The position numbers and the translations under genes were made by a program. The notes under the pieces are model-generated. The model searched no databases, was not told where the DNA came from, and was given only the letters and a program-made list of their open reading frames with translations. This document shows positions 7,944 to 15,341 of a DNA stretch of 37,387 nt, piece after piece (positions within the stretch are counted from its first letter, which is position 1; each line of letters starts with the position of its first letter). This DNA is from Candidatus Bathyarchaeota archaeon (GTDB taxonomy: Archaea > Thermoproteota > Bathyarchaeia > Bathyarchaeales > Bathycorpusculaceae). The stretch lies in the NCBI GenBank assembly GCA_003601605.1, contig PIXZ01000002.1, forward strand, positions 1 through 37,387. Reading direction: 5' to 3'.

Positions 7944-9263
7944 TTAAGGCGTTAATCTGAACTTGTCTCTCGGATAAAGCGTAACTTCTCTAATGTTCTT
8001 CTTCCCAGTCAGCATCATGGTTAATCTTTCCAAGCCTATAGCCCAGCCAGCATGAGGCGGCATTCCAAAATCAAACGCCTCTAGATGATATTTGAAAGAT
8101 TGGGGATTCAATCCTTGCTCTTTCAAGCGTTTAATCAAAAGCTCTTTGGAAGCTATTCTTGTTCCACCAGAAGAAAGCTCTATCCAATGCCACATCAGGT
8201 CGAAGCCTTCGCACAAGTCTGGATTGTCATCTCGTGGTTTAATATAGAACGCCTTAGAATGGGTGGGCCAGTCCTTAATGAAGTAGAAGTATGGATGCAG
8301 CTTGCCCAAAGTTCTAAAGGCTGGTGTGGGAATGTCTTCGCCCCACGGAATCTCTATGCCTTCACGTTTCAAATCCTGTAAAACTTCATCATAAGTTAAA
8401 CGTTTGAAGGGTACTTCTGGTACCTCCACCTTATGCTTTAAAACAGCTAGTTCCCTCTGGCATTTTTCGTTAACAGTCTTACAGACATGCTGCATCAGTC
8501 TTTCAAGTAATTGCATAACGTCTTCAGCATCAGCGAAGGCTTGTTCAATGTCTATGGATACGAACTCGCTTAAATGGCGACGAGTGTGAGATTCTTCAGC
8601 CCTAAAGAAAGGGCCGATTTCGAAAACTTTTTCCAAGCTCATAACTAGCTGTTCTTTATACAATTGTGGACTTTGGGCAAGGAAAGCATTCTTTTTGAAA
8701 TAGTCAACTGAGAAGAGGGCGGCGCCGCCTTCGGTTGCCGAAGCAATTATTCGAGGAGTGTGAACTTCTATGAAGCCCTTTTCAAATAGAAAGTTTCGTA
8801 TTGCATCTACGGCTATGTGCTGAATCTTGAAAACCGCAATGTTTTCCTCTTGGCAAAGGTCAAGAGCCCGCGAGTCTAATCGAACTTCCAGACCGGCTGG
8901 CGTTTTTCCAGTTATGTCAATGGGTAGTTGAAAGGCTGCTGTGCTGAAAATTTTTATTTCCTTCGGAACTACTTCGACGCCTCTAGGCGTCATGTCGGTT
9001 TTCTTCACAATTCCTTTTACGCCTATACTGTATCGTTTTTGTAAAACATCAGACTTCGACAACACTTCGTTACTTACTTTTTTACGTGGAACAGTGACTT
9101 GTATTGTTCCTTCTCTATCCTGCAATATTATAAAACGTATTCCACCCAAATCTCTAATTTCTTTAACCCATCCGAAAAGAGTAACCTCTTGGCTATCCAT
9201 TTCAGGTTTGACATCTACGGAATAATGAGTTCTCTTCCAATCACCAATGGAATCTAACTTCAT
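7944..9263 (-). CDS. aspS: Aspartyl-tRNA synthetase, archaeal type, probably non-discriminating
   Basis: This class IIb synthetase charges tRNA-Asp and, if non-discriminating, also tRNA-Asn. It has an N-terminal OB-fold anticodon domain (about residues 25-105), class II motif 2 in FRAEESHTRRHLSE, and motif 3 in AIGLERLTMML. It ends in YPRDKFRLTP as archaeal AspRS enzymes do. Length 439 aa is typical. Pro93, in TPRGVEV, falls where non-discriminating archaeal enzymes have Pro and the discriminating Thermococcus enzyme has Lys85. The other specificity position (Trp26 in Thermococcus) is Lys34 here, within GWVKEIRDLGG. It follows the KH gene by 15 nt with the Shine-Dalgarno GGTGAAGGT, so alba, KH and aspS are probably co-transcribed. 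Confidence 0.96.
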   Translation of the reverse strand: MKLDSIGDWKRTHYSVDVKPEMDSQEVTLFGWVKEIRDLGGIRFIILQDREGTIQVTVPRKKVSNEVLSKSDVLQKRYSIGVKGIVKKTDMTPRGVEVVPKEIKIFSTAAFQLPIDITGKTPAGLEVRLDSRALDLCQEENIAVFKIQHIAVDAIRNFLFEKGFIEVHTPRIIASATEGGAALFSVDYFKKNAFLAQSPQLYKEQLVMSLEKVFEIGPFFRAEESHTRRHLSEFVSIDIEQAFADAEDVMQLLERLMQHVCKTVNEKCQRELAVLKHKVEVPEVPFKRLTYDEVLQDLKREGIEIPWGEDIPTPAFRTLGKLHPYFYFIKDWPTHSKAFYIKPRDDNPDLCEGFDLMWHWIELSSGGTRIASKELLIKRLKEQGLNPQSFKYHLEAFDFGMPPHAGWAIGLERLTMMLTGKKNIREVTLYPRDKFRLTP

Positions 9264-9278
9264 ACCTTCACCGACATA

Positions 9279-9788
9279 TTACTCGGTAAACTCTACGCGC
9301 AGGGTCATATTACGAACTTTATGGGCAATCTCCTTTAAAGCCTTCACATCAAAAGGCAAACGTCTTCCACGCCTTTTTCTCAAAATAACTCTCGTTTCCG
9401 TTGTACCATCAGGAAGCCAAATCGTATTAATCGTTACAATGCTCAAAGGAGCAAACAAGTCTTCCAAAAATTTCCTATCATCCACACCATATTCTAAAAC
9501 TCGAATTTTCTTGCCGGTCTCTTCGCCCAAAGCCTTAATGATTTTTCCGCCATAGCTCAAAAGACGCGAGACATCCCCAGGACCCACAATTATTGCTAAA
9601 GTTTTTCCTACATCTACAGCTTTGTGAAAATAAACATTCTGAAGGGAAGGATACTTATCTTCTAAAGAAAGTAGTAAACGAGCTATTTTTAAGTCTAAAT
9701 TGCTTACTTCGCCAGATTTAAGTTTACCTAAACACTTTTGGCATAACACTCCGCTTTTTAGACAGAAACTGCATAGTACTGTTTTCAC
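9279..9788 (-). CDS. Zinc-ribbon plus KH-domain RNA-binding protein (NusA-like KH)
   Basis: The first 20 residues hold two cysteine pairs (CSFC and CQKC), a compact zinc site. The middle region, TLAIIVGPGDVSRLLSYGGK followed by IIKALGEETGKKIRV, has the strand-helix-GxxG-helix-strand pattern of a KH domain, with GGKI at the RNA-binding loop. The C-terminal part is basic (ILRKRRGRRLPF). It resembles the small archaeal KH proteins related to NusA, but the exact role is unknown. The start is GTG at 9788, supported because the zinc ribbon begins immediately afterwards. The only Shine-Dalgarno candidate, GGAGGG, is about 12 nt upstream inside a hairpin. It sits between alba and aspS, which suggests a translation or RNA-related role. 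Confidence 0.75.
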   Translation of the reverse strand: MKTVLCSFCLKSGVLCQKCLGKLKSGEVSNLDLKIARLLLSLEDKYPSLQNVYFHKAVDVGKTLAIIVGPGDVSRLLSYGGKIIKALGEETGKKIRVLEYGVDDRKFLEDLFAPLSIVTINTIWLPDGTTETRVILRKRRGRRLPFDVKALKEIAHKVRNMTLRVEFTE

Positions 9789-9796
9789 CTATAAAA

Positions 9797-9823
9797 GCGC
9801 CCTCCACAAATAAAGGAGGGGCG
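9797..9823 (-). promoter_or_regulatory. Hairpin holding the Shine-Dalgarno of the KH gene
   Basis: On the minus strand CGCCCCTCC (9815-9823) can pair with GGAGGGCG (9798-9805), with one bulged C and a 9-nt A/U-rich loop. The GGAGGG half is the only Shine-Dalgarno-like sequence for the GTG at 9788. The stem could hide the ribosome site, or it could act as an attenuator or terminator after alba, since TTTTAT follows. Seen directly; the role is inferred. Confidence 0.4.
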
Positions 9824-9857
9824 GCGGAGCTCTGATTTTTTACGGAGAACCGACGTT

Positions 9858-10136
9858 TTAGCGTTCCAGCGTTATTTCAATTGTACTGACGTTTGTGGGC
9901 GTGCCACCCTCTTCCCTGGGTGCCACTTGCTCCGTTCCAATACCGACTTTCTTGATTTTCACGTCTGGCAGAAATCTACGTCTAACAACCTCGACGACAT
10001 CAACCGCTCTGCTTATGGATCTCCCTCTTGCTTTAACATTTACTTCTTTTGCTCCGCCGTGAAAGAGGGTTATGCAAGCCAGTACATAGTTCATTACTGG
10101 CTTTCTCCCGATCAACACTGAGTTGCTTTCAGACAT
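9858..10136 (-). CDS. alba: DNA/RNA-binding chromatin protein Alba
   Basis: Alba is an abundant small archaeal nucleic-acid-binding protein that coats DNA and RNA as dimers. The sequence has the signature [17 protein letters not shown], where the lysine corresponds to one of the two Lys16/Lys17 acetylation-site residues of Sulfolobus Alba; the other position is Arg. This is followed by [17 protein letters not shown] and a C-terminal STIEITLER strand. The ATG at 10136 ([10 protein letters not shown], 92 aa) is preferred over the GTG at 10151. For the ATG a GAGG lies about 9 nt upstream, whereas the GGA before the GTG is too close. It is probably transcribed from an A/T-rich promoter near 10195-10210 and leads the KH-aspS group. 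Confidence 0.95.
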   Translation of the reverse strand: MSESNSVLIGRKPVMNYVLACITLFHGGAKEVNVKARGRSISRAVDVVEVVRRRFLPDVKIKKVGIGTEQVAPREEGGTPTNVSTIEITLER

Positions 10137-10359
10137 TTTGTACCGCCTCACTCCTAGTTTTCACTTTTTCTATGGCTTCATAACCATTTTTATCGATAAA
10201 TAAATACATTACGGTTTTAACTTCTATCTGATACGCATTAAAGGGCTAGAAGTTACTAGGCTGCTTGTTTATAAAAGGCTTGAATCTTGCTAAAATTTTA
10301 AATAAAAGCTAACTATTGTAAAGCTAAAAATTAGCAAATAACTAGCAGGAGAGGAAAGT
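10137..10359. promoter_or_regulatory. Divergent promoter region between alba and the Lrp-like regulator
   Basis: This 223-nt gene-free gap contains promoters for both directions. On the minus strand a TTTATTTATCG-like TATA element lies near 10195-10210 for alba. On the plus strand TTTATAAAAG (10268-10277) and TTTTAAATAAAAG (about 10297-10309) are TATA candidates for the regulator. A palindrome lies just downstream at 10308-10346 and is listed separately. The exact transcription starts cannot be read. Confidence 0.5.
10308..10346. promoter_or_regulatory. Nested inverted repeat, candidate operator for the Lrp-like regulator
   Basis: GCTAA-AAA-TTAGC (10323-10335) is a perfect inverted repeat. 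It is flanked by GCTAACTATT (10308-10317) and AATAACTAGC (10337-10346), which match as inverted repeats in 8 of 10 positions. The element sits between the TATA candidates and the Shine-Dalgarno of an Lrp-family gene. Lrp proteins often bind such palindromes to repress themselves. Binding is inferred. Confidence 0.45.
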
Positions 10360-10818
10360 TTGGAAGCGCTCACAAGACGTTCCATGCAAATATTAAGAAT
10401 GCTCTATGAAAAAGGAAAAGCTACGAGCACCTACACCCTAAACATGAAACAGGAAGAGTTGGCGAAAGAGCTTGGAATAAGCAGACAAGCCTTAAACGTT
10501 CACTTGCGAAAACTGCGAGACCTAAACTACATACGCACTGGAAGAGGATTCATTGACGTAACAGAAAAAGGACTTAACACTCTGGGAATCTCTGCAACCC
10601 CTGCCTTCATATTTATAAAAGTTTCTCCCCACAAAAGAATTTATGCTTACAAAAAGATAAAAGAGCTCATAGTTCAAAGAGCCTTTAGAATAACTGGTGA
10701 CGTGGACGCCCTTTTGATAGTTGACCGTGAAAAGCTTGACGAAGTTTTAAAAAGACTCTCATCTATTGAAGGAATACAAGACACAAAATCCTACGTAGCC
10801 ATAGAAACCATGAAGTAA
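10360..10818 (+). CDS. Lrp/AsnC-like transcriptional regulator (winged HTH plus RAM domain)
   Basis: The N-terminal half (residues 1-75) is a winged helix-turn-helix, with KQEELAKELGISRQALNVHL as the recognition region and a TGRGFIDVTEKG wing. The C-terminal half (about 80-152), AFIFIKVSPHKR then RAFRITGDVDALLIVDREKL, follows the alpha-beta RAM ligand-binding pattern of Lrp/AsnC proteins, which sense amino acids or other small molecules. The start is TTG at 10360, supported by GGAGAGG (10348-10354) with 5-nt spacing. The stop is 13 nt before sucC, so it is co-transcribed with sucCD and may adjust succinyl-CoA metabolism to a metabolite signal. The ligand is unknown. Confidence 0.83.
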   Translation: MEALTRRSMQILRMLYEKGKATSTYTLNMKQEELAKELGISRQALNVHLRKLRDLNYIRTGRGFIDVTEKGLNTLGISATPAFIFIKVSPHKRIYAYKKIKELIVQRAFRITGDVDALLIVDREKLDEVLKRLSSIEGIQDTKSYVAIETMK

Positions 10819-10831
10819 GGAGAATTAAAAA

Positions 10832-11980
10832 ATGAAGCTCTTCGAATATGAAGCAAAAAATATACTGGCAAATTATGGGATACCTACACCAAAAGGAGAA
10901 CTGGCAACAAGCCTAAACCAAGCCCGTGAAATTGCAGAAAAACTGAACCCACCACTAGCAGTGAAGGCTCAAGTGCCTGTTGCTGGAAGAGGAAAAGCTG
11001 GAGGAATTTTGTTCGCCGATTCCATTGAAGAAGTGGAAAAAGCCGCTGAAAAACTGTTAAACATGGAGATAAAAGGCATACCTGTGAAAAGCGTCTGGAT
11101 TGAAGAAAAAATAGAAATAAAAAAGGAACTTTACTTTGGAATAACCACCGACAGGTTCAACCAGAGCTACGTTGCAATCGCTTCCTCTGTAGGCGGAATG
11201 GACATAGAAGAAATAGCAGAAAAACATCCAGAAAAAATCATAAAATTTCTAATAAGCCCTAAAACTGGTTTCCGTTCTTTTCACGCACGACAAATAGCAA
11301 GAAAAATGGGCTACAGCGGAAGCCAACTTAACGAGATAGGAAAAATCTTTGAAAGACTATATCGCGCTAGCATGGACTACGATGCTGAACTAATCGAAAT
11401 GAACCCTCTGGTTGAAACAACAGACGGAAAATTTGTAGCGGCAGACGCCCGCATAATAATCGACGACAACGCACTATTCCGTCACCCTCAATACAAAAAA
11501 AGACTCTTCGAAAGTGAAAGTGAGCTGTCGCCACAAGAAATAGAAGCACTGAAAAACGACTTGGCTTACGTCAAACTGGAAGGAAACATAGGCGTAATAG
11601 GAAACGGTGCGGGACTAGTTATGGCAACATTAGACACAATTCAATTTTACGGCGGAAAACCTGCAAACTTTTTAGACGTTGGCGGAGGAGCCCCAGCAGA
11701 AAAAATAGCAACAGCCCTTAAAATAGTGCTATCAGACCCGAATGTTGAAGCTTTATTCATAAACATTTTAGGCGGAATAACCCGTTGCGACGAAGTTGCA
11801 AAAGGAATACTGGAAGCAAAAAGGAAAATTGGAGTAACTAAACCCATGGTCATAAGACTTGTAGGAACAAACGAGGAAGAAGGAAAAAGAATACTAACCG
11901 AAGCGGGAATCCCTGTGCTAGAAAGCATGGAAGAAGCTGCAGAAAAAGTTGTTGAAATCTCTAAAAAAGGAGGCATTTAG
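10832..11980 (+). CDS. sucC: Succinyl-CoA synthetase beta subunit SucC
   Basis: With SucD this makes or uses succinyl-CoA with substrate-level ADP/ATP (or GDP/GTP) exchange. The N-terminal ATP-grasp domain opens with [19 protein letters not shown] and contains [16 protein letters not shown], the nucleotide-binding loop; [10 protein letters not shown] supplies metal-binding residues. The C-terminal CoA-ligase-like domain includes [15 protein letters not shown] and [15 protein letters not shown]. Length of 382 aa is standard. A Shine-Dalgarno AAGGAGAA precedes the ATG. sucD starts 1 nt after the stop, giving tight coupling. NDP-forming acyl-CoA synthetases are related, but the separate beta-then-alpha arrangement fits SucCD best. 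Confidence 0.95.
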   Translation: MKLFEYEAKNILANYGIPTPKGELATSLNQAREIAEKLNPPLAVKAQVPVAGRGKAGGILFADSIEEVEKAAEKLLNMEIKGIPVKSVWIEEKIEIKKELYFGITTDRFNQSYVAIASSVGGMDIEEIAEKHPEKIIKFLISPKTGFRSFHARQIARKMGYSGSQLNEIGKIFERLYRASMDYDAELIEMNPLVETTDGKFVAADARIIIDDNALFRHPQYKKRLFESESELSPQEIEALKNDLAYVKLEGNIGVIGNGAGLVMATLDTIQFYGGKPANFLDVGGGAPAEKIATALKIVLSDPNVEALFINILGGITRCDEVAKGILEAKRKIGVTKPMVIRLVGTNEEEGKRILTEAGIPVLESMEEAAEKVVEISKKGGI

Positions 11981-11981
11981 A

Positions 11982-12845
11982 TTGGGAATAATAATAGATG
12001 AAAACACCCGCGCCATCGTCCAAGGAATCACAGGAACACAAGGACGCTTCCACACCAAACTCATGCTGGAATATGGAACAAAAATTGTTGCAGGTGTAAC
12101 TCCGGGAAAAGGCGGAACACAAGTCCATGGCATACCCGTCTACGACACCGTTGAAGAAGCCCAAGAGAAACACTCGGCAAACGCTTCCATAATCTTTGTA
12201 CCGGCACCTTTTGCCGCGGAAGCAGCCCTGGAAGCCCTAGAGAATGGAATAAAAACCCTCGTAATAATTACGGAGCATATTCCAATAAAAGACTCTATAG
12301 AAGTAATGAACTATGCAAAACAAGTTAACGCTACAATAATTGGACCTAACACGCCGGGAATAATAACTCCTGGAAAAAGCAAGCTGGGAATAATGCCAGC
12401 CCACATTTTTAAGTCTGGGAACATAGGCATGGTTTCAAGAAGTGGAACCCTAACATACGAAATAGCTGCAAGCCTAACAAAGAAAAATCTAGGACAATCC
12501 ACATGTCTAGGCTTAGGAGGAGACCCGATAACGGGACTAAACTTTATCGACGCCCTTAAAATGTTTGAAAACGACCCCCAAACAAAAGCAGTAGTTTTAA
12601 TAGGGGAAATAGGCGGCAACCTAGAAGAATTAACAGCCGAGTTTATAGTTAAAGAAAAATATCCCAAACCAGTTGTAGCTTTCATAGCTGGACGTTCAGC
12701 GCCTCCAGGAAAACGTATGGGACATGCGGGCGCAATTGTCATGGGTAAAGCTGGCACAGCAGAAAGCAAAATTGAAGCTTTAAGAAAAGCCGGCGTTAAA
12801 GTAGCTGAAAAACCAAACGACGTAGCAAAACTTCTAAGCGTATAA
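11982..12845 (+). CDS. sucD: Succinyl-CoA synthetase alpha subunit SucD
   Basis: The alpha subunit binds CoA and carries the phosphohistidine intermediate. Visible are the CoA-binding Rossmann region ([13 protein letters not shown], then [20 protein letters not shown]) and [16 protein letters not shown]. The active-site histidine is in [11 protein letters not shown] near the C-terminus. The chosen start is TTG at 11982 ([10 protein letters not shown], 287 aa), because GGAGG (11969-11973) sits 8 nt upstream. The ATG at 11949 would add 11 residues overlapping the end of sucC that are foreign to the family. Length is as expected. Confidence 0.95.
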   Translation: MGIIIDENTRAIVQGITGTQGRFHTKLMLEYGTKIVAGVTPGKGGTQVHGIPVYDTVEEAQEKHSANASIIFVPAPFAAEAALEALENGIKTLVIITEHIPIKDSIEVMNYAKQVNATIIGPNTPGIITPGKSKLGIMPAHIFKSGNIGMVSRSGTLTYEIAASLTKKNLGQSTCLGLGGDPITGLNFIDALKMFENDPQTKAVVLIGEIGGNLEELTAEFIVKEKYPKPVVAFIAGRSAPPGKRMGHAGAIVMGKAGTAESKIEALRKAGVKVAEKPNDVAKLLSV

Positions 12846-12916
12846 AAACGTTGGGCAAAAAGTATATCTGTCAGCATGTTATCTGATTTCCAGCTATAAC
12901 ACAGAGGTAAAATTAA

Positions 12917-13078
12917 ATGCCGATCATGGACCCGCTTAAAAAATCACTTGCTCAAAAACATAGGCTTTACATGAAAATATGCAGAGAATGTGGTGCAAGA
13001 AACGCTGCAACAGCAACTAAATGTAGAAAGTGTAGAAGCAAAAATTTGCGTTGGAAGAAAAGAGAGCTTGTAAAGTAA
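12917..13078 (+). CDS. rpl40e: Ribosomal protein eL40 (L40e)
   Basis: This is a 53-residue protein, MPIMDPLKKSLAQKHRLYMK then ICRECGARNAATATKCRKCR and a basic tail. The two CxxC pairs spaced by 10 residues form the small zinc ribbon of archaeal L40e, a component of the large ribosomal subunit that lacks the ubiquitin fusion seen in eukaryotes. GAGGT (12904-12908) gives an 8-nt spacing to the ATG. It is slightly longer at the N-terminus than many archaeal homologues. A terminator-like hairpin follows at 13098. Confidence 0.93.
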   Translation: MPIMDPLKKSLAQKHRLYMKICRECGARNAATATKCRKCRSKNLRWKKRELVK

Positions 13079-13097
13079 ATTTTGATGATTTAAAATT

Positions 13098-13120
13098 TTA
13101 GAGGGTAACTCTAATTTTTT
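13098..13120 (+). terminator. Hairpin plus T-run terminator after eL40
   Basis: TTAGAG (13098-13103) and CTCTAA (13109-13114) form a 6-bp stem with loop GGTAA, followed at once by six T residues and then ACTTTTT. This is a clean intrinsic-type signal 20 nt after the eL40 stop. Confidence 0.6.
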
Positions 13121-13194
13121 ACTTTTTAAATGCGAAAATTACAAATATAAATCATATACAATAACTTAAAACCTGATTATTTGAGGTGCAAACA

Positions 13195-13290
13195 GTGCCC
13201 CGCAAGAGCAAGAAGAAAACAACAAAGAAGACAACAAGGAAAACAACAAAGAAAAGGACAACGAAAAGAAAAACCAAGAAAAAGAAATGA
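13195..13290 (+). CDS. 31-residue Lys/Thr/Arg-only basic peptide
   Basis: GTG at 13195 opens a 31-codon frame, MPRKSKKKTTKKTTRK followed by TTKKRTTKRKTKKKK, ending at TGA. Apart from the first two residues and one serine it consists only of Lys, Arg and Thr. GAGGTG (13183-13188) is a proper Shine-Dalgarno 6 nt upstream. An A/T-rich promoter-like tract (AAATATAAATCATATACAAT, about 13142-13161) lies further up, after the eL40 terminator. The composition resembles histone H1-like or chromatin-protein tails and suggests binding to nucleic acid or ribosome. It does not match eL41, which is Arg/Lys/Met/Trp rich. The ORF is below usual gene-calling length. The overlapping frame from 13181 is considered a shadow. 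Confidence 0.6.
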   Translation: MPRKSKKKTTKKTTRKTTKKRTTKRKTKKKK

Positions 13291-13358
13291 AATCGCGCTA
13301 ATATCTTATCCCTTACTTCCCCTTTTTCTCTCCTCCAGGCGCATTTACCCTATTCTAG

Positions 13359-13973
13359 CTAAAGAACGCTGTATAAAGTTTCAATGTTGAAGAAAGTGTT
13401 TGCGCAACCATTCTTTATAAGAGGAATAGCCTGACCAGCAATACCCATCTCCTTCGTCAGTTCCCCAGCCATTTTTATCTCTTCACCACAAGCAACTCCA
13501 ACAACACCCTCATAATGCTTAGCTTTAAGAATTTTCGGGATGCAAGAACCCCCAGGCAGAATATAAACGTCATACCCTTTTTTCTCGGCAATAGACACTG
13601 CCTTATTAATTAAACAGTCTTGTGAGCAATGAGCACACCTGTAAGTTGGAATATTTGGGTCAAACGATGCTTTGCAACGGTTATCCATGTATTTTCTTGA
13701 ACAATGCGGCAGAAAAAGCGCTCTCTTCCTTGTTTGCAAAAATTTCTGTCTTTCTAAAAGATTCCTAGCTTGTATTTCAACAAGGTCTTGAATGACAAGC
13801 ACAGCATCAGACAAATTAAGACCTGTAGCCTCGTCAATTCTGAACTTTTTAATAATTTCCTGAACAGTTCTACCCATCTTCCTATGGATATTTATCTGAT
13901 ATCCAGCCTTAGTAATCTCGGTGAAAAAGAAACGTGAAATCCGCGAAAGATCAAAGGTGAACTTATACGGCAT
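13359..13973 (-). CDS. DUF116 family cysteine-rich protein
   Basis: This belongs to the DUF116 family, found in archaea and some anaerobic bacteria, whose biochemical role is not established. The core shows CSRKYMDNRC (Cys91, Cys100) and YRCAHCSQDC (Cys113, 116, 120), then LPGGSCIPKIL (Cys144) and GVACGEEIK (Cys162). This many conserved cysteines suggests a metal or iron-sulfur site. The 204-aa length fits the family. It starts at ATG 13973. It is divergent from the 132-aa gene at 14066 and has no obvious operon partner, so context gives no function. Confidence 0.8.
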   Translation of the reverse strand: MPYKFTFDLSRISRFFFTEITKAGYQINIHRKMGRTVQEIIKKFRIDEATGLNLSDAVLVIQDLVEIQARNLLERQKFLQTRKRALFLPHCSRKYMDNRCKASFDPNIPTYRCAHCSQDCLINKAVSIAEKKGYDVYILPGGSCIPKILKAKHYEGVVGVACGEEIKMAGELTKEMGIAGQAIPLIKNGCANTFFNIETLYSVL

Positions 13974-14065
13974 ACTTTACAATGTAAGCATACAAACCTT
14001 TAAAATTAACTGTAATATTTATAACTGAATCTATGTAAGAATGGTTTATCTAGTGGGGCTGAACT

Positions 14066-14464
14066 ATGGGTTTGCTTGACAAATTAAAAAGAAAAAAAGA
14101 AACGCAAATAGAGGTTAAAAGTGAAGAAGTTAAAAGTAACCTTAAAGAACTTTGTGGAAGCGACAAAGAAACTTATGAAGCATTATTCGACACGATGTTT
14201 TTAGATCCCAGAAAAATCGAAGTCTCCATGGAAGAAGCTGCGGAAAAGGCTAAAAAATTTGAGAAGGATAAAGACTTGCTGAATGCAAGAGTGTGGTATG
14301 AAATTGCTGGTGCCATGGCAATTTATGAAGGGAACGTTAAAAAAGTGAAGGCATATTTTGGCAAATGCGAGAAACTCTCACCGAACAAGAAATATAAAAT
14401 ACTGAAAAACCCGGAAAAAGCAGTAGCTAAAGCCCAAGAATATTATAAAAAATATCTAACCTAG
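14066..14464 (+). CDS. Hypothetical helical protein, 132 aa
   Basis: I do not recognise a family. The protein is Lys/Glu rich and almost entirely helical. A positively charged N-terminus (MGLLDKLKRKKETQIEVKSE) leads into three or four helices that look like a short TPR-type bundle (AEKAKKFEKDKDLLNARVWY, then EIAGAMAIYEGNVKKVKAYF). There is no signal peptide or membrane segment. GTGGGG upstream of the ATG is a usable Shine-Dalgarno, and AATATTTATAAC near 14012-14023 is a TATA candidate. It converges with the next gene with only 5 nt between. Confidence 0.7.
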   Translation: MGLLDKLKRKKETQIEVKSEEVKSNLKELCGSDKETYEALFDTMFLDPRKIEVSMEEAAEKAKKFEKDKDLLNARVWYEIAGAMAIYEGNVKKVKAYFGKCEKLSPNKKYKILKNPEKAVAKAQEYYKKYLT

Positions 14465-14469
14465 CCTTT

Positions 14470-14904
14470 CTATTTTTCCAAGTCTTCTGTATAACCCAAA
14501 AGCTCCCTTAAAGATTTCACTTCTTCTCTCAACATGCTCACTTCACTTTCAAGAGCAACCACTCTTGACTCTGCAACCTTCCTTAACTTTTCAATTTCAA
14601 TCATTAAATTCGCTCTTTCAGTCTCCAAAGTTTTTATTTTTTCACGAAGATTTTTTAAAGTCTGCATAAGCTCGCCTCTTATACCTTTAATTCTTTCCAC
14701 CATATTTTTAATACTTACTCTTTCTTCCGGCGTTGTATCGGGTTCCAGAGCTGCTCTGAACCTAGCTTTACAGCTTGGGCATTCAAATATGCCCATTATA
14801 ATTTTGGATTTTTCACCAGTTTTAGCAGTTTTTCTGGAAGAAAAACGCCAAGTTTTAATGGGAGATTCGACATTGCCTCCACATTTGGGGCATTTAACCA
14901 ACAA
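14470..14904 (-). CDS. Zinc-ribbon protein with C-terminal coiled coil
   Basis: Residues 1-50 form a zinc ribbon with CPKCGG and, 36 residues later, CPSCKARF. Residues about 66-138 are a continuous coiled coil (LREKIKTLETERANL, then IEIEKLRKVAESRV). The start is TTG (14904, with TTG 14901 as an alternative) and is supported by GGTG upstream and the zinc ribbon immediately after. The coiled coil is clearly similar to that of the divergent neighbour at 15015. No enzymatic motif is visible; a scaffold or nucleic-acid-associated role is possible but unproven. Confidence 0.75.
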   Translation of the reverse strand: MLVKCPKCGGNVESPIKTWRFSSRKTAKTGEKSKIIMGIFECPSCKARFRAALEPDTTPEERVSIKNMVERIKGIRGELMQTLKNLREKIKTLETERANLMIEIEKLRKVAESRVVALESEVSMLREEVKSLRELLGYTEDLEK

Positions 14905-15014
14905 TTAACACCAAATATATTTTGATGGGTAGTGTTTAAAATGTGTTTTGCAAGATTGATGGATGATAAATTATTTAATTACAATTTGTTGAATAGGGTT
15001 TATGGGCGAGAGTT

Positions 15015-15293
15015 ATGCGTGCTATTGAAATGAAAGCTAAACTTGAGGAGAAAATTAAGGCTTTAGAAGAGGAGAAAAATATGCTTTTAGAAGAAATTAG
15101 CCAGCTTAGAGAGGTTGCTGAACTGAGTGAGAAAGCGAAAAACTTGGAGGATGAAGTAGATAAGTTGAGAAAGGAGTTTAGAAATCTTAAAGGTAAGATT
15201 CCTCAAGAGCTTCTTCAAGAATTTGATGAGACTGTATCCTCTTCGGTGGATGAAGAAAAATGTTCAAATTGTGAAGAAGAAGAGTTTATGTAA
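15015..15293 (+). CDS. Coiled-coil protein with C-terminal CxxC
   Basis: The protein has 92 residues. Residues 5-60 are a strong heptad coiled coil (LEEKIKALEEEKNMLLEEIS, then QLREVAEL). A short PQELLQEF helix and an acidic tail carrying CSNC and EEEE follow. The coiled coil aligns with residues 87-135 of the divergent zinc-ribbon protein at 14470-14904, so the two probably share ancestry and may hetero-oligomerise. The ATG at 15015 has only a weak Shine-Dalgarno (GGGCGAGAG). Function unknown. Confidence 0.7.
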   Translation: MRAIEMKAKLEEKIKALEEEKNMLLEEISQLREVAELSEKAKNLEDEVDKLRKEFRNLKGKIPQELLQEFDETVSSSVDEEKCSNCEEEEFM

Positions 15294-15341
15294 AATGTTT
15301 CGAAGCATATAAATGAAATTATAAAAATAGAGGGGGTAATG

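Noticed and set aside
11949-11981. ATG 11949 as the sucD start
   Set aside because: It overlaps the end of sucC and adds residues foreign to the family. TTG 11982 follows a GGAGG at the right distance.
13195-13290. Ribosomal protein eL41
   Set aside because: eL41 is short and basic but rich in Arg, Met and Trp. This peptide is Lys/Thr repeats with a different length and pattern.
13181-13390. 69-aa plus-strand frame overlapping the micro-protein
   Set aside because: It starts inside the Shine-Dalgarno of the 13195 frame, has no ribosome site of its own, and its second half runs into the DUF116 3' end with random-looking composition.
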